Positions 45,401 to 51,097 of a stretch of DNA of 64,000 nt are shown in pieces (position 1 is the stretch's first letter; each line of letters starts with the position of its first letter). The position numbers were made by a program, and so were the translations under genes. The stretch covers positions 414,965-478,964 of the forward strand of contig WBMV01005965.1 of NCBI GenBank assembly GCA_013396655.1. The letters run 5' to 3'. The stretch is from Campylorhamphus procurvoides (Eukaryota; Chordata; Aves; Passeriformes; Dendrocolaptidae). Below the pieces are notes generated by a model, which had not been told where the DNA came from, made no database searches, and saw only the letters and a list, made by a program, of their open reading frames with translations.

Positions 45401-48400
45401 AGAACACATGAGTATATTGCAAGCATACTAGTGGAAATAGAAAAAAATATTAATGTCTCTACCTAGAAACAGAACAGATCTTCAAGTATACAGACTTCAG
45501 TCTTTACTTCAGTATTAACTGCTCCAAATGAAAGAAGTAGAAATAAAAGTAGGGTATTTTGAATAGTCAGAGACAAGAAGGAAATGGAAAGGAATAATGT
45601 TTAGGATGTTGAATATTACTATAAAAGCCAAGACAAAAAAAAAAAACCCAAACAAAAAAAACCCCACAAAAAGACCACTTCAAGTATGCAGTATATAATA
45701 GCCTATGTACAATCAAAATCTGATTCAATGGGCAAGAAGATTTTGAAGAATAAAATGAAAGTACTACTGGCTCATTGGTATTAGTAAACTCGGATAAACT
45801 ATCAACAAAGCAACAGAGAATCCAAGCATATATAGAGTTGCTTAAGTTCATCTTTAAGTACTGACAGAACTGTAACTCGATGCTTTGGGCAGTAAAATAA
45901 CAGCATAAAACAACTCTGAGTATCCACCATCCAGTAAGTTCAGTATTTACAAAAACATGATAGTTAAAAACAGCCCCCACCCCACAAAACACCAGAATTC
46001 CACTTAATAGCTACAAACATCTGAAAACAAGCTGGAAGAAAAAAAGATGCTTCAATGTGCAAGCATGACTGTGCCTTGCTGTTTCATAAGTCATAGTTGC
46101 GACAATTAAAATAAAAACATCATCTGCCTTGAAGGCAGGAAATTAACCAGGCGTATTTTACTAAAGGAAGGATATTCCCTGCACAGAAAGAAAAAAAGCT
46201 GCCTAATACCAGTGATTTTATTTCAGTCCAAGAAAAAAATGAGTACTTAGTGCACAACTGAATACATCATGTTTGTTGTATCAATAAAAAGAGAAGGTAA
46301 TTTGTAGAAGTAAAAACTGTACATTATGTAGTGTATAAATCACATCATCTTAAGACCTATTTACAAAACAGCATTTTAAACTAACACTGAAGAAGCTACT
46401 AAGCTATAGGATAATCAAAACACTTCTTTAATTCCATCATGCTTACAGGAGCATGAGAGAATGATGTAACTGAGAAAGCAGGAAAGCTTATTCTATAAAA
46501 GCTCTATGTAACTGGCACTCCAAGTCTACAAACACTAACAAAAGACTCAATTTGGAGGAGTCCCAAATAGCAACAAACATTGGGAGAGCTTCAGGGAAAA
46601 ATCCTTAGGAACTTTCTCACACAGTCAGGTAACTTATTTATTTCATTCCCTTTGCTTTATCCTCTGCCAGGAAAAGAAAGCATCAGACAAATGTAAGAGT
46701 CCAAATTAAAAAAAAAAAACCCAAACATTGCCATTACCTTGTTCAGTTTTTGCACAGATTTCAGTTTATATCATCTCTTTCATTTGTTTAGTTCACCTTA
46801 AACTGACTCTTGGCAGTTGAACCCTTGTGATTTTGACTGCTCAATCAGTGTATCAGTTTCTGACACAGAACAAGACATTTGCTAAAGGCTCAAGTCAGGT
46901 TCTGCTCATAGTCATCTATTAATCTGTTTTTCAGGCCCTGCCTTGCTGATAACACTTCACTTCTTTCATATTTTCTCATCCACTGTGTGGCTTTAAGCTC
47001 ATTCTCTATTTCCAATTTCTTCAATTTCATATGAAAAGATCTGCCTCATGTCTCATACTGTTTCTAGTATCAGCATGCATCACTTTTTTGTTTTGAAAAC
47101 AATCAGTATGTTTTCCCTTCCTACTCATCATGAAACACTTCACTTTAGAAATATTACATACGCTTTCATATCTCTTTTCCCCTCAAATCACCTGAAAAGA
47201 AAAATCTCATTAACATCAAGCTCAGTTACACAGTAATGTAAACATTACCTTGCACACTGACCAAAAAGCTTTTACCTTCTCTGCACAATTTTTATCTTCC
47301 TTGTATGCTGATAGCACATTGGTATTTTTGAGTTTACATTCTCTGCAGAATTCACATCTTCATTCCATGTTAAAGGGTAGGTACTACAATGAGCTACTCT
47401 TGATAGAGAGTCCTAGGCTCTGTAATACACCAACTACTTCTTCTAGGTGCTTAATTCTGCAAATGCTAAAACATACCTATTGCTTTTTCTTCTTGGACAG
47501 GAATTTTCCACACCAGTGGTAGAAGTGACAGAAGGAGGGTCAGAAGTTCTTCTCGACATGTCAGCTCCTATGTTAGGAAAAAAATAAAACCAAAGGATGT
47601 TGCACTTTTAAAAAATAGATCAACCTTTATGTCACCAAGCTATTCAGTATTCAGTTCCCTATACCTTTCTGCCGCTTTAAGCACTGAAAAAAATACCTAA
47701 CTGCAAAGAGTGCTACAATTATTAACTCGAGCCAATCAGAAAGCACCCAACTTATTTATTACACCTCTGCAACTGTTTCTACACAAAGCTCTCCTAATCC
47801 CCCTTGTTGAAAGAATTACACAAAGAGAACCAGAGAAGTCAAAAGCATGGAACTTGTTGATTTAACCAAAAACAACATGAAACCCAAGACAAGTTTGAAA
47901 CTTCTTCCAAAAATGTAACTTTGAAGAATTTAATTAGAAACATTCTACTTTCTCCAAGGTGCACCCTTAAGTAACAGAAAAAAGCTTACATTTACAACTG
48001 ATCTTATTGGCTCAAAACACAAAGGTAAAATTTTACAGGAGGAAAGAGAAGGTTACTCTTAATTTAAAAAAAGACCCCAAACAGAATAGCCACTAACAAA
48101 ACCTTCCCTCCTTTTGGGATTCTAACACTTAATACACTAAGAATTTTGATGCACAGAACCACCATGGAAGGCACAGAATTCAAACAATTCCTTTATGGGA
48201 TGCTTTGCAGCACTATCAGAATGGTTTCAGCCCTAAAAATCAAAAAATTTTCAGGCATAAAAAGCTGACTCAAACTATTTTGGCATTTTACATCATTCAG
48301 GGACATGCAACTGAAGCAACATCCTTCTCCAAAAATTCAAGGCAGCAATGAAATGAAAATGTATGGAGATAAGCAACTTCAATAGTTTTTTACATATATA

Positions 48401-50091
48401 TAGGTAACAAATATATACTGTTATATATATAGTTATAGAGATGGCTGTATAAGACTGACGATCACATCAGACAAATACTATTTAAATGAAAATTTTAAAA
48501 TAAATCCTAAAACTACTGATACAGTACAATGAAGACCTGAGAACTAAGAGTTTTTCAAAGTCATTCTCCCAGCTCTCTTCTCCTACTAAGGTTTTCTCAG
48601 CAAGACAAATTAATTTGGAGTACGAATGAGAAATAAAGCATTCAAAGCAAAATAATAAGGTTGGGAAAAGGCCGAATAATAACTTTTCAAATTACAGTAG
48701 TACACTTCAAAAAAAATCAACTTTTCTCATTTCCCCCTGCTTTTTGAAAAAAAAAAAACTCCTCAGGAAATATTTGCGGAATTACAGATACTACAACTTT
48801 TTTAATCCTTCCAATTCAGAAGTTGGTTTATATTGGAGGGGGGGCACATAGGATCCCCCCCACATTTCCTTCTTACATGGAAGGCCGTTGTTTTTCCAGC
48901 AGCTCTAGTCCTGAAGCAACTATTAACAGCAACTATGTAGAAGCCAAGTGACACCTAAAAACCCTCAGTTATGTATAATTGCAGTCTTGTGGATTTACTG
49001 TCTAGCCAGTGCAGCTACTGGAATCCAGAACGAAACCAGACCATCAAACTGAAGTCTTAGTACAAGTCATCTCATGAATGAAAAATCAAACCTACAAGAT
49101 GAATGTGACCAGCATTAACACCTGATCTCACTTAAGAAAAGGGCTGAACAAACTCAACCAGGATTCACTGGGGTCATTATTTTTAAATAATGGTATCTGC
49201 AGTTTCAATGCACAAAGACAATGCACATTTCAGCCTCCCAATTGCTTAGGGTGTATCCAATAGTGTTGAAGAGGAAGGAGAGGAGAAAGAGAACAACGAA
49301 ATGGACATCTGGACCTACAGGGATATATACTATTTACATAAAAAAATAGTATAAACTGATCACATCTTCCAAAATACTTGCTCTTTTGAGCTGAAGTTAG
49401 AAAATATTTACTTTGTATTGTGTTCAAGACCAAGCTACTTAAAACCCAAAAATGTCTCAGGGCCCAAAAACAAAATCAAAAGGTATATATTTTTATTTTA
49501 TTGTCTTAAACCAGGACTATCTTCTCACATTAAAAATTGTCTGTTTGTACAATTGTCTGTTTGTGCAGGTTCAATAAACTCATTTCTCTTGAAACTTATC
49601 ATCTATTTCCTGTTTCTACCCAGCTACTGCACTTAAGCTTCACACATGCCTTATTGATGGTTTCTAAACATTTGACTATCAGCTGGAAAATCCGTATATG
49701 ATTATCTAACTTTTCTTTTTCTGTTCCTGCCGAAGAGCAGAATGGAACTGCAACATACCTTTATGAACTTCTAGTCTTCCTAATTAACTCATGCACTCTT
49801 CCATAAGAAAGACAACCAGCACCAAGAACAAGAAGTCAGACAAATCAACACAGTCAAAACTCAACACAAAAATTATAACCAGTTTAGAAAAGCTACTACC
49901 TGATCAATAGTTGAGTTCAGAGTGGTAAGCAAAATAAACCCACGGCCTTGAACTAAGTATTGTCCCAGTGCTGCCATATGAGTTTCTTCTTCTTCATCGT
50001 CCTTGGCTTCTGTTCTCTGTACCACTGCATTGCACAGTCTGTTGACATCAGTCAAGAATTCCCGTGCCAGTGAGTTACTGGCACTGCTCAT
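318..50091 (-). CDS. LYST: LYST, lysosomal trafficking regulator (40 coding exons; C-terminus beyond window)
   Basis: LYST is a very large cytosolic BEACH-family scaffold that controls size, fission and secretion of lysosomes and lysosome-related organelles such as melanosomes and cytotoxic granules; loss causes Chediak-Higashi/beige phenotypes in mammals (established knowledge). Seen here: an ATG at 50091-50089 followed by 40 exons whose conceptual translation follows the human protein along its length as I remember it, including [20 protein letters not shown] at the start, [40 protein letters not shown] and [14 protein letters not shown]. The exons total 9,799 nt (3,266 codons + 1 nt) with no in-frame stop or frameshift. 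Human LYST is about 3,800 residues, so roughly 550 residues (second half of BEACH and WD40 repeats) should lie left of position 1. Several exons have exactly the codon count expected from human (54, 82, 50 codons). Exons C1-C40 are listed separately; residue numbers refer to this spliced frame. No sign of pseudogenisation. Confidence 0.97.
1378..1444 (-). CDS. LYST: LYST coding exon C39, BEACH domain (residues 3192-3214)
   Basis: A 67-nt exon with acceptor tttctgttgcag|A and donor TACAAG|gtaact. It encodes [20 protein letters not shown], homologous to human [20 protein letters not shown]. Phase 0 at its end. The next intron (475-1377) contains a G5-C-G8 run on the transcript strand (1282-1295). 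Confidence 0.95.
2168..2412 (-). CDS. LYST: LYST coding exon C38, BEACH domain start (residues 3111-3191)
   Basis: A 245-nt exon with acceptor tattttcttctag|GTC and donor TATAG|gtaata. It encodes [20 protein letters not shown] followed by [20 protein letters not shown], the diagnostic BEACH signature. Ends two bases into an Arg codon. The next intron (1445-2167) shows nothing recognisable. Confidence 0.97.
2730..2882 (-). CDS. LYST: LYST coding exon C37, PH-BEACH domain (residues 3060-3110)
   Basis: A 153-nt, 51-codon exon, phase 0 at both ends. Acceptor cgaattctacag|AGT, donor ACAAAG|gtaatg. It encodes [20 protein letters not shown] and [17 protein letters not shown], the late strands and helix of the PH-like domain that packs against BEACH (family knowledge). 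The next intron (2413-2729) shows nothing recognisable. Confidence 0.95.
3862..3917 (-). CDS. LYST: LYST coding exon C36, PH-BEACH domain (residues 3041-3059)
   Basis: A 56-nt exon with acceptor tatctgctgcag|GA and donor CATTCG|gtaagt. It encodes [18 protein letters not shown], matching human [14 protein letters not shown]. Phase 0 at its end. The next intron (2883-3861) shows nothing recognisable. Confidence 0.95.
4283..4344 (-). CDS. LYST: LYST coding exon C35 (residues 3020-3040)
   Basis: A 62-nt exon with acceptor gatatatttcag|A and donor TGCTAG|gtaagt. It encodes [20 protein letters not shown], identical in pattern to human and leading into the PH-BEACH domain. The next intron (3918-4282) shows nothing recognisable. 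Confidence 0.94.
4957..5053 (-). CDS. LYST: LYST coding exon C34 (residues 2988-3019)
   Basis: A 97-nt exon with acceptor gatttctttatag|GT and donor ATAAG|gtgagg. It encodes [20 protein letters not shown] and DKAASEHI, as in mammals. Ends two bases into an Arg codon. The next intron (4345-4956) shows nothing recognisable. Confidence 0.94.
5128..5273 (-). CDS. LYST: LYST coding exon C33 (residues 2939-2987)
   Basis: A 146-nt exon with acceptor ttgtttttctcag|A and donor GGAAG|gtaatt. It encodes [40 protein letters not shown], a region common to BEACH proteins just before the PH-BEACH fold. The next intron is only 74 nt (5054-5127). Confidence 0.96.
6009..6197 (-). CDS. LYST: LYST coding exon C32 (residues 2876-2938)
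   Basis: A 189-nt exon with acceptor ctcttttcctcag|T and donor GATCG|gtaagt. It encodes [40 protein letters not shown] and QQLTHDR, very close to mammals. The next intron (5274-6008) shows nothing recognisable. Confidence 0.95.
6971..7047 (-). CDS. LYST: LYST coding exon C31 (residues 2851-2875)
   Basis: A 77-nt exon with acceptor cttccattcag|GAT and donor CAGAA|gtaagt. It encodes [20 protein letters not shown] and ANNRQ, nearly the human sequence. The next intron (6198-6970) shows nothing recognisable. Confidence 0.94.
7520..7696 (-). CDS. LYST: LYST coding exon C30 (residues 2792-2850)
   Basis: A 177-nt, 59-codon exon, phase 0 at both ends. Acceptor ttgattttctag|CAT, donor AAAGAG|gtttgt (weak at +3). 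It encodes [20 protein letters not shown] and [20 protein letters not shown], homologous to human HGAKLVLYLSELIHNHQG. The next intron (7048-7519) shows nothing recognisable. Confidence 0.94.
8983..9189 (-). CDS. LYST: LYST coding exon C29 (residues 2723-2791)
   Basis: A 207-nt, 69-codon exon, phase 0 at both ends. Acceptor cccttttacttag|GGC, donor TTGCAA|gtaagc. It encodes [20 protein letters not shown] and [18 protein letters not shown]. The next intron (7697-8982) shows nothing recognisable. Confidence 0.95.
10293..10471 (-). CDS. LYST: LYST coding exon C28 (residues 2663-2722)
   Basis: A 179-nt exon with acceptor cttaaattttaag|CA and donor TGCATT|gtaagt. It encodes [20 protein letters not shown] and [18 protein letters not shown]. 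This is one of the less conserved segments (human has FNSDIIDILRTPENVTQSKT), but length and frame fit. The next intron (9190-10292) shows nothing recognisable. Confidence 0.9.
10978..11169 (-). CDS. LYST: LYST coding exon C27 (residues 2599-2662)
   Basis: A 192-nt exon with acceptor tctccttaaag|GC and donor TATTTAG|gtagga. It encodes [40 protein letters not shown] and [15 protein letters not shown], homologous to the human [18 protein letters not shown] segment. It ends one base into an Ala codon. The next intron (10472-10977) shows nothing recognisable. Confidence 0.94.
12313..12465 (-). CDS. LYST: LYST coding exon C26 (residues 2548-2598)
   Basis: A 153-nt exon with acceptor cctctttatag|AT and donor TTGCAG|gtgagt. 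It encodes [20 protein letters not shown], a variable alanine/serine-rich stretch, and QKRKGIAG. The next intron (11170-12312) shows nothing recognisable. Confidence 0.95.
12959..13125 (-). CDS. LYST: LYST coding exon C25 (residues 2492-2547)
   Basis: A 167-nt exon with acceptor ctttgtttgcag|C and donor GCAAA|gtaagt. It encodes [20 protein letters not shown] and [20 protein letters not shown], near-identical to mammals. The next intron (12466-12958) shows nothing recognisable. Confidence 0.95.
14026..14256 (-). CDS. LYST: LYST coding exon C24 (residues 2415-2491)
   Basis: A 231-nt exon with acceptor ttctgttaatag|A and donor ACAAA|gtgagt. It encodes [40 protein letters not shown] and LAALNGLE. 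Ends two bases into an Asn codon. The next intron (13126-14025) shows nothing recognisable. Confidence 0.95.
15680..15849 (-). CDS. LYST: LYST coding exon C23 (residues 2359-2414)
   Basis: A 170-nt exon found by translating the minus strand: acceptor cgtttatttttag|TTG, donor GAAGA|gtaagt. It encodes [20 protein letters not shown] and [17 protein letters not shown], homologous to human LLDAYFARASKEQKDKFLKN. It is followed by intron 14257-15679, in which I see nothing recognisable. Confidence 0.94.
16737..16914 (-). CDS. LYST: LYST coding exon C22 (residues 2299-2358)
   Basis: A 178-nt exon with acceptor tctgttttcag|GTG and donor ATTAAA|gtaggc. It encodes [20 protein letters not shown] and [15 protein letters not shown], helical repeat sequence conserved with mammals. 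Phase 0 at its end. The next intron (15850-16736) shows nothing recognisable. Confidence 0.95.
17395..18031 (-). CDS. LYST: LYST coding exon C21, variable linker (residues 2087-2298)
   Basis: A 637-nt exon with acceptor ttctctag|GGA and donor GACAG|gtaagt. It is low-complexity and serine/proline/glutamate-rich. Only islands match mammals: SRSLPAFP-like [33 protein letters not shown] and [10 protein letters not shown]. It includes a (GGT)4 glycine run (17631-17642). Most likely a disordered linker between two helical regions. Ends two bases into an Arg codon. The intron after it (16915-17394) shows nothing recognisable. Confidence 0.95.
18332..18447 (-). mobile_element. old CR1 relic, internally deleted
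   Basis: The stretch atatctaacctaaattcccc through ctctttcaagttcaagccca and cttatcctatcactac reads as the reverse complement of the CR1 3' untranslated region. It is preceded by tatagaatcactgag, which resembles the CR1 3' terminus. The part normally lying between these two is missing, so the copy appears to carry an internal deletion. It lies in the intron between LYST exons C20 and C21, in the same orientation as LYST. Confidence 0.65.
19760..19891 (-). CDS. LYST: LYST coding exon C20 (residues 2043-2086)
   Basis: A 132-nt exon with acceptor ttttctttctag|AT and donor CTGGAAG|gtaaaa. It encodes [20 protein letters not shown] and [14 protein letters not shown]. Its 3' half begins the variable linker. 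The next intron (18032-19759) carries a CR1 relic (18332-18447). Confidence 0.94.
21067..21265 (-). CDS. LYST: LYST coding exon C19 (residues 1977-2042)
   Basis: A 199-nt exon with acceptor ctttttttctag|GAG and donor CACATAG|gtaaat. It encodes [20 protein letters not shown] and [18 protein letters not shown], almost unchanged from human. Ends one base into an Asp codon. The next intron (19892-21066) has a small hairpin followed by a C9 run (20608-20641). Confidence 0.95.
22960..23097 (-). CDS. LYST: LYST coding exon C18 (residues 1931-1976)
   Basis: A 138-nt, 46-codon exon, phase 0 at both ends. Acceptor tttatttttcag|CAA, donor CTGCAG|gtactt. It encodes [20 protein letters not shown] and [18 protein letters not shown], near-identical to mammals. 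The next intron (21266-22959) contains a visibly less AT-rich block at about 22400-22860 of unknown origin. Confidence 0.95.
23690..23839 (-). CDS. LYST: LYST coding exon C17 (residues 1881-1930)
   Basis: A 150-nt, 50-codon exon, phase 0 at both ends. Acceptor ccccctcttcaag|ACT, donor GCAAAG|gtaagg. It encodes [20 protein letters not shown] and [12 protein letters not shown], matching human [20 protein letters not shown]. The next intron (23098-23689) shows nothing recognisable. Confidence 0.94.
24103..24276 (-). CDS. LYST: LYST coding exon C16 (residues 1823-1880)
   Basis: A 174-nt, 58-codon exon, phase 0 at both ends. Acceptor ccttttcttcag|GTA, donor CTGAAG|gtagag. It encodes [20 protein letters not shown] and [15 protein letters not shown]. 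The following intron is short (23840-24102) and unremarkable. Confidence 0.95.
25854..26099 (-). CDS. LYST: LYST coding exon C15 (residues 1741-1822)
   Basis: A 246-nt, 82-codon exon, phase 0 at both ends and the same size as in human. Acceptor ttgttgtttcag|GAG. Landmarks: [20 protein letters not shown] and [16 protein letters not shown]. The donor is GCTAGG|gtaagg, with G-runs in the first 28 intron bases (see findings); a one-base-shifted GG reading would break the frame, so this donor is chosen. The next intron (24277-25853) shows nothing else. Confidence 0.95.
27620..27810 (-). CDS. LYST: LYST coding exon C14 (residues 1677-1740)
   Basis: A 191-nt exon with acceptor tctggattttag|GTG and donor TTGATT|gtaagt (no G at -1). 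It encodes [20 protein letters not shown] and [20 protein letters not shown]. Phase 0 at its end. The next intron (26100-27619) shows nothing recognisable. Confidence 0.95.
28819..28979 (-). CDS. LYST: LYST coding exon C13, ConA-like domain (residues 1623-1676)
   Basis: A 161-nt exon with acceptor tatgtgtttttag|G and donor TTTAATG|gtacct. It encodes [20 protein letters not shown] and [10 protein letters not shown], conserved with mammals. Ends one base into a Gly codon. The next intron (27811-28818) contains an A-run/ACCC tract (28468-28490) and nothing else recognised. Confidence 0.95.
30280..30453 (-). CDS. LYST: LYST coding exon C12, ConA-like domain (residues 1565-1622)
   Basis: A 174-nt exon found by hand; an antisense open frame of 124 codons covers the same place and is a shadow. 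Acceptor gttgttttcatag|TAT, donor GTCAGAG|gtaaag. It encodes [20 protein letters not shown], then [12 protein letters not shown] and LLLWVSGQ, typical ConA-like strands and homologous to the human KWQHLVLTYLQ segment. The next intron (28980-30279) shows nothing recognisable. Confidence 0.94.
31270..31414 (-). CDS. LYST: LYST coding exon C11, ConA-like domain (residues 1517-1564)
   Basis: A 145-nt exon with acceptor tatttctag|AAG and donor ATTTCG|gtatgg. It encodes [20 protein letters not shown], one of the best conserved LYST segments, and ends two bases into an Arg codon. The next intron (30454-31269) shows nothing recognisable. Confidence 0.95.
32533..32956 (-). CDS. LYST: LYST coding exon C10, start of ConA-like domain (residues 1376-1516)
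   Basis: A 424-nt exon with acceptor atttcttctag|GAG and donor AACACAG|gtgagg. After a variable serine-rich stretch it encodes [20 protein letters not shown] and [12 protein letters not shown], the opening strands of the concanavalin-A-like domain that BEACH proteins carry, followed by a basic [10 protein letters not shown] run. The domain name is established family knowledge; the assignment here is by motif. The next intron (31415-32532) shows nothing recognisable. Confidence 0.95.
33588..33697 (-). CDS. LYST: LYST coding exon C9 (residues 1339-1375)
   Basis: A 110-nt exon with acceptor tatttttag|CAT and donor TGTACG|gtatgt. It encodes [20 protein letters not shown] and [13 protein letters not shown], near-identical to mammals. 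Phase 0 at its end. The intron after it (32957-33587) shows nothing recognisable. Confidence 0.95.
34519..34585 (-). CDS. LYST: LYST coding exon C8, micro-sized (residues 1317-1338)
   Basis: A 67-nt exon encoding [20 protein letters not shown], clearly homologous to the human segment VKNLLGGFLSILTQ. Acceptor ttttttttaacag|GGA, donor TTTCATG|gtgagt, ending one base into an Ala codon. Because of its size it is easy to miss by ORF scanning; frame continuity on both sides supports it. The intron after it (33698-34518) shows nothing recognisable. Confidence 0.93.
35353..35579 (-). CDS. LYST: LYST coding exon C7 (residues 1241-1316)
   Basis: A 227-nt exon with acceptor tttttttctag|GAG and donor GAACAG|gtaaaa. 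The first third differs from mammals, then [20 protein letters not shown] and [19 protein letters not shown] follow the human sequence. Ends in phase 0. The intron after it (34586-35352) shows nothing recognisable. Confidence 0.95.
36465..37980 (+). mobile_element. CR1 LINE, 5'-truncated and decayed, in LYST intron
   Basis: The + strand, antisense to LYST, reads a reverse-transcriptase remnant with [16 protein letters not shown] (catalytic A motif) near 36556-36604. A FADHTKLS version of the catalytic FADD box lies near 36810-36834, so the second key Asp is lost. Further downstream come [11 protein letters not shown] and the typical CR1 3' segment (gaacaatcagtcattggaat, then ggttggaccagatgatcac) ending at ttctataattt near 37970. 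Frames are broken by stops and shifts, so it encodes nothing functional. CR1 is the dominant avian LINE and supports a bird origin. Continuity is interrupted between about 37096 and 37476 by unrelated sequence. The 5' limit is approximate; 36137-36464 does not look like CR1. Confidence 0.9.
37096..37474. mobile_element. unidentified ~380-bp insertion inside the CR1 copy (possible solo LTR)
   Basis: CR1 sequence stops after gatgctgggctacac and resumes at catcaacaaaggtgtcacc, where a standard CR1 would be continuous. The intervening sequence starts TG and ends CA, has a pyrimidine-rich stretch (about 37205-37232) and an AATAAA at 37263-37268, all compatible with a solo LTR. I cannot identify a clear target-site duplication and do not recognise the family. 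It could also be an internal rearrangement. Confidence 0.35.
38339..38495 (-). CDS. LYST: LYST coding exon C6, acidic segment (residues 1189-1240)
   Basis: A 157-nt exon with acceptor gtgttgtacag|ACT and donor TCAAG|gtaaat. It encodes [20 protein letters not shown] and a downstream run of Asp/Glu/Ser, a strongly acidic stretch conserved with mammals. It ends one base into a Gly codon. The next intron (35580-38338) carries the CR1 LINE. Confidence 0.95.
39159..39320 (-). CDS. LYST: LYST coding exon C5 (residues 1135-1188)
   Basis: A 162-nt, 54-codon exon in phase 0 at both ends, the same codon count as the human exon. It encodes [20 protein letters not shown] near the middle. Acceptor ccaaaacacag|AAT, donor GAAAAG|gtatga. 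The following intron (38496-39158) shows nothing recognisable. Confidence 0.95.
40256..41285 (-). CDS. LYST: LYST coding exon C4, large exon (residues 791-1134)
   Basis: A 1,030-nt exon with acceptor ttattttgcag|GG and donor CACCAG|gtactg, phase 0 at its 3' end. Landmarks are [38 protein letters not shown] and [15 protein letters not shown], followed by a hydrophobic helical stretch and a variable serine/glutamate-rich segment (about residues 1020-1100) that aligns poorly with mammals, then [15 protein letters not shown]. The next intron (39321-40255) shows nothing recognisable. Confidence 0.97.
42921..45009 (-). CDS. LYST: LYST coding exon C3, giant exon (residues 95-790)
   Basis: At 2,089 nt this is far above the usual vertebrate internal exon size; the matching mammalian exon is also very large. 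It encodes a basic, serine-rich stretch ([20 protein letters not shown]), then helical ARM/HEAT-like sequence ([40 protein letters not shown]) and a cysteine-rich segment ([20 protein letters not shown]). The acceptor is tgtgtcaacag|AT. The donor is TCCAG|gttggt, a weak GT site followed by repeated GTTG, and the exon ends two bases into an Arg codon. The next intron (41286-42920) contains a GT-rich tract (42411-42434) and nothing else recognised. Confidence 0.97.
45634..45671. repeat. A-run/CCCAAAC low-complexity tract
   Basis: A12, CCCAAAC, A7-8, CCCC in sequence. It is the longest of several similar tracts in the window (28468-28490, 46708-46726, 48065-48082, 53384-53400, 53535-53567). Non-coding. 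Confidence 0.8.
47477..47567 (-). CDS. LYST: LYST coding exon C2 (residues 65-94)
   Basis: A 91-nt exon with acceptor cctaacatag|GAG and donor ATAG|gtatgt. It encodes [20 protein letters not shown] and [10 protein letters not shown], matching the human segment of the same length (30 codons plus one base). The last G joins AT of the next exon to make Asp. The following intron (45010-47476) contains only AT-rich sequence and two A-run/CCCAAAC tracts (45634-45671, 46708-46726). Confidence 0.95.
49535..49566. repeat. 16-bp tandem duplication
   Basis: aattgtctgtttgtac is followed directly by aattgtctgtttgtgc, two adjacent copies with one mismatch, within the intron between LYST exons C1 and C2. 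Confidence 0.85.
49900..50091 (-). CDS. LYST: LYST coding exon C1 (start codon, residues 1-64)
   Basis: The exon begins at 50098 (acceptor AG at 50100-50099 after a pyrimidine-rich tract), leaving 7 nt of 5' UTR before the ATG. The ATG has G at -3. The 64 codons encode the conserved LYST N-terminus, [20 protein letters not shown] followed by an acidic DDEEEE run and [13 protein letters not shown], and end in phase 0 at CAG|gtagta. The next intron (47568-49899) holds a TA-rich tract (about 48390-48440), a G7/C7 hairpin (48838-48861), an A-run/CCC tract (48065-48082) and a 16-bp tandem duplication (49535-49566); nothing else recognised. Confidence 0.96.
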
Positions 50092-50950
50092 GTCTGAGCT
50101 GTAAGTAGAGGAAAGTAGAGAAATTTACTCCATCAGAAAACACATTCCTTATGGAAAAAGAGTTGGAAAAAAAGAAGAGTGTTTCTTCCCTCCACCTCAC
50201 CCCTGCCAAAAGGTAGAGTGTTTGTAGAACTGAGGAGTCAACATACCGATGAGGGGTGGAAGGGAATGGAAAGAAGGAACTTAGACAATTTATTTCATTG
50301 AAACATCAGCTAACACCCATGACCCCAAACACTGATTTTATAAATGTCAGGTAAAAGCCTGTGACAAAGCATTCCCTCCCACTGCACAAATGAAAGCTGA
50401 TGACTTTATTCCAGCTTTTCTTTGTAACCTAGATGCAAGGTTCAACATTCGTCTGCTTGTAAAAAGTGTTTCACCTGAAGCAAAATGGTGAAACACACAG
50501 CACTTAGACAGCATTGTACAGAAAACATGTTTTTTAATAGTTTATTATGTTACATGTTCCAACAGTATGCAGATCTTTTTCAGAGGAAAAAAAAGAAAAA
50601 GGTTACCAAGTTAAGGTAAACATGGGAGTTGCAAAAATACAATGCTTTAGATTTACAGCTAAAAAGAAGGTGTTTTCCTTCAAGCACAACTGAGTGGGTG
50701 GCAGTCACTACCATAGTGTACTTAATTCAATAGACAATTCTGCTGCCGTTGTTCAGGAGGAAATACCAAGAGCTTCTCAACCAGACTAATTTTGCTTTGA
50801 ATGGTCAGCACTAGTATATGGAGAAACATTTAAATCAAACAAGACACAAAATGCAAGACTCAGCCATAGAAAATTCAAGCTGATCACTGAAGAAAGCAAA
50901 CAAAAACAAGTATCAGTGACGGCAGCTACAGACACAAGACCATTTCATAT

Positions 50951-51097
50951 GTGGAGGGTTAGCTCAGTTGAGAAGAGCATGGTGCTAGTAAAGCCATGGT
51001 TATGGGTTTGATCCCTGTATGGGCCATTCACTTAAGAGCTGGACTTGATGATCCATGTGGGTTCCTTCCAGCTCAGAACATTCTGTGATCTGTGAAT
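50951..51097 (+). mobile_element. tRNA-Ile-derived SINE with CR1-like tail (TguSINE1 type)
   Basis: The head (50951-51026) aligns with tRNA-Ile: A box TTAGCTCAGTTGA at 50959-50971, gcatggtgctagtaaagcc over the anticodon arm, B box GGTTTGATCCC at 51005-51015. The tail (51039-51096) is a CR1 3' end: ggacttgatgatccatgtgg, then ttccttccagctcagaacat and tctgtgatctgtg. SINEs of this build are mobilised by CR1 machinery and are known from songbirds (TguSINE1), which suggests a passerine. It sits in the LYST 5' UTR intron, antisense to the gene. No obvious target-site duplication, as expected for CR1-type insertion. Confidence 0.85.

Noticed and set aside
50951..51026. A functional tRNA-Ile gene
   Set aside because: The acceptor and anticodon arms are degenerate (the anticodon position would read AGT, not AAT), and the sequence runs directly into a CR1 3' tail, so it is a SINE.
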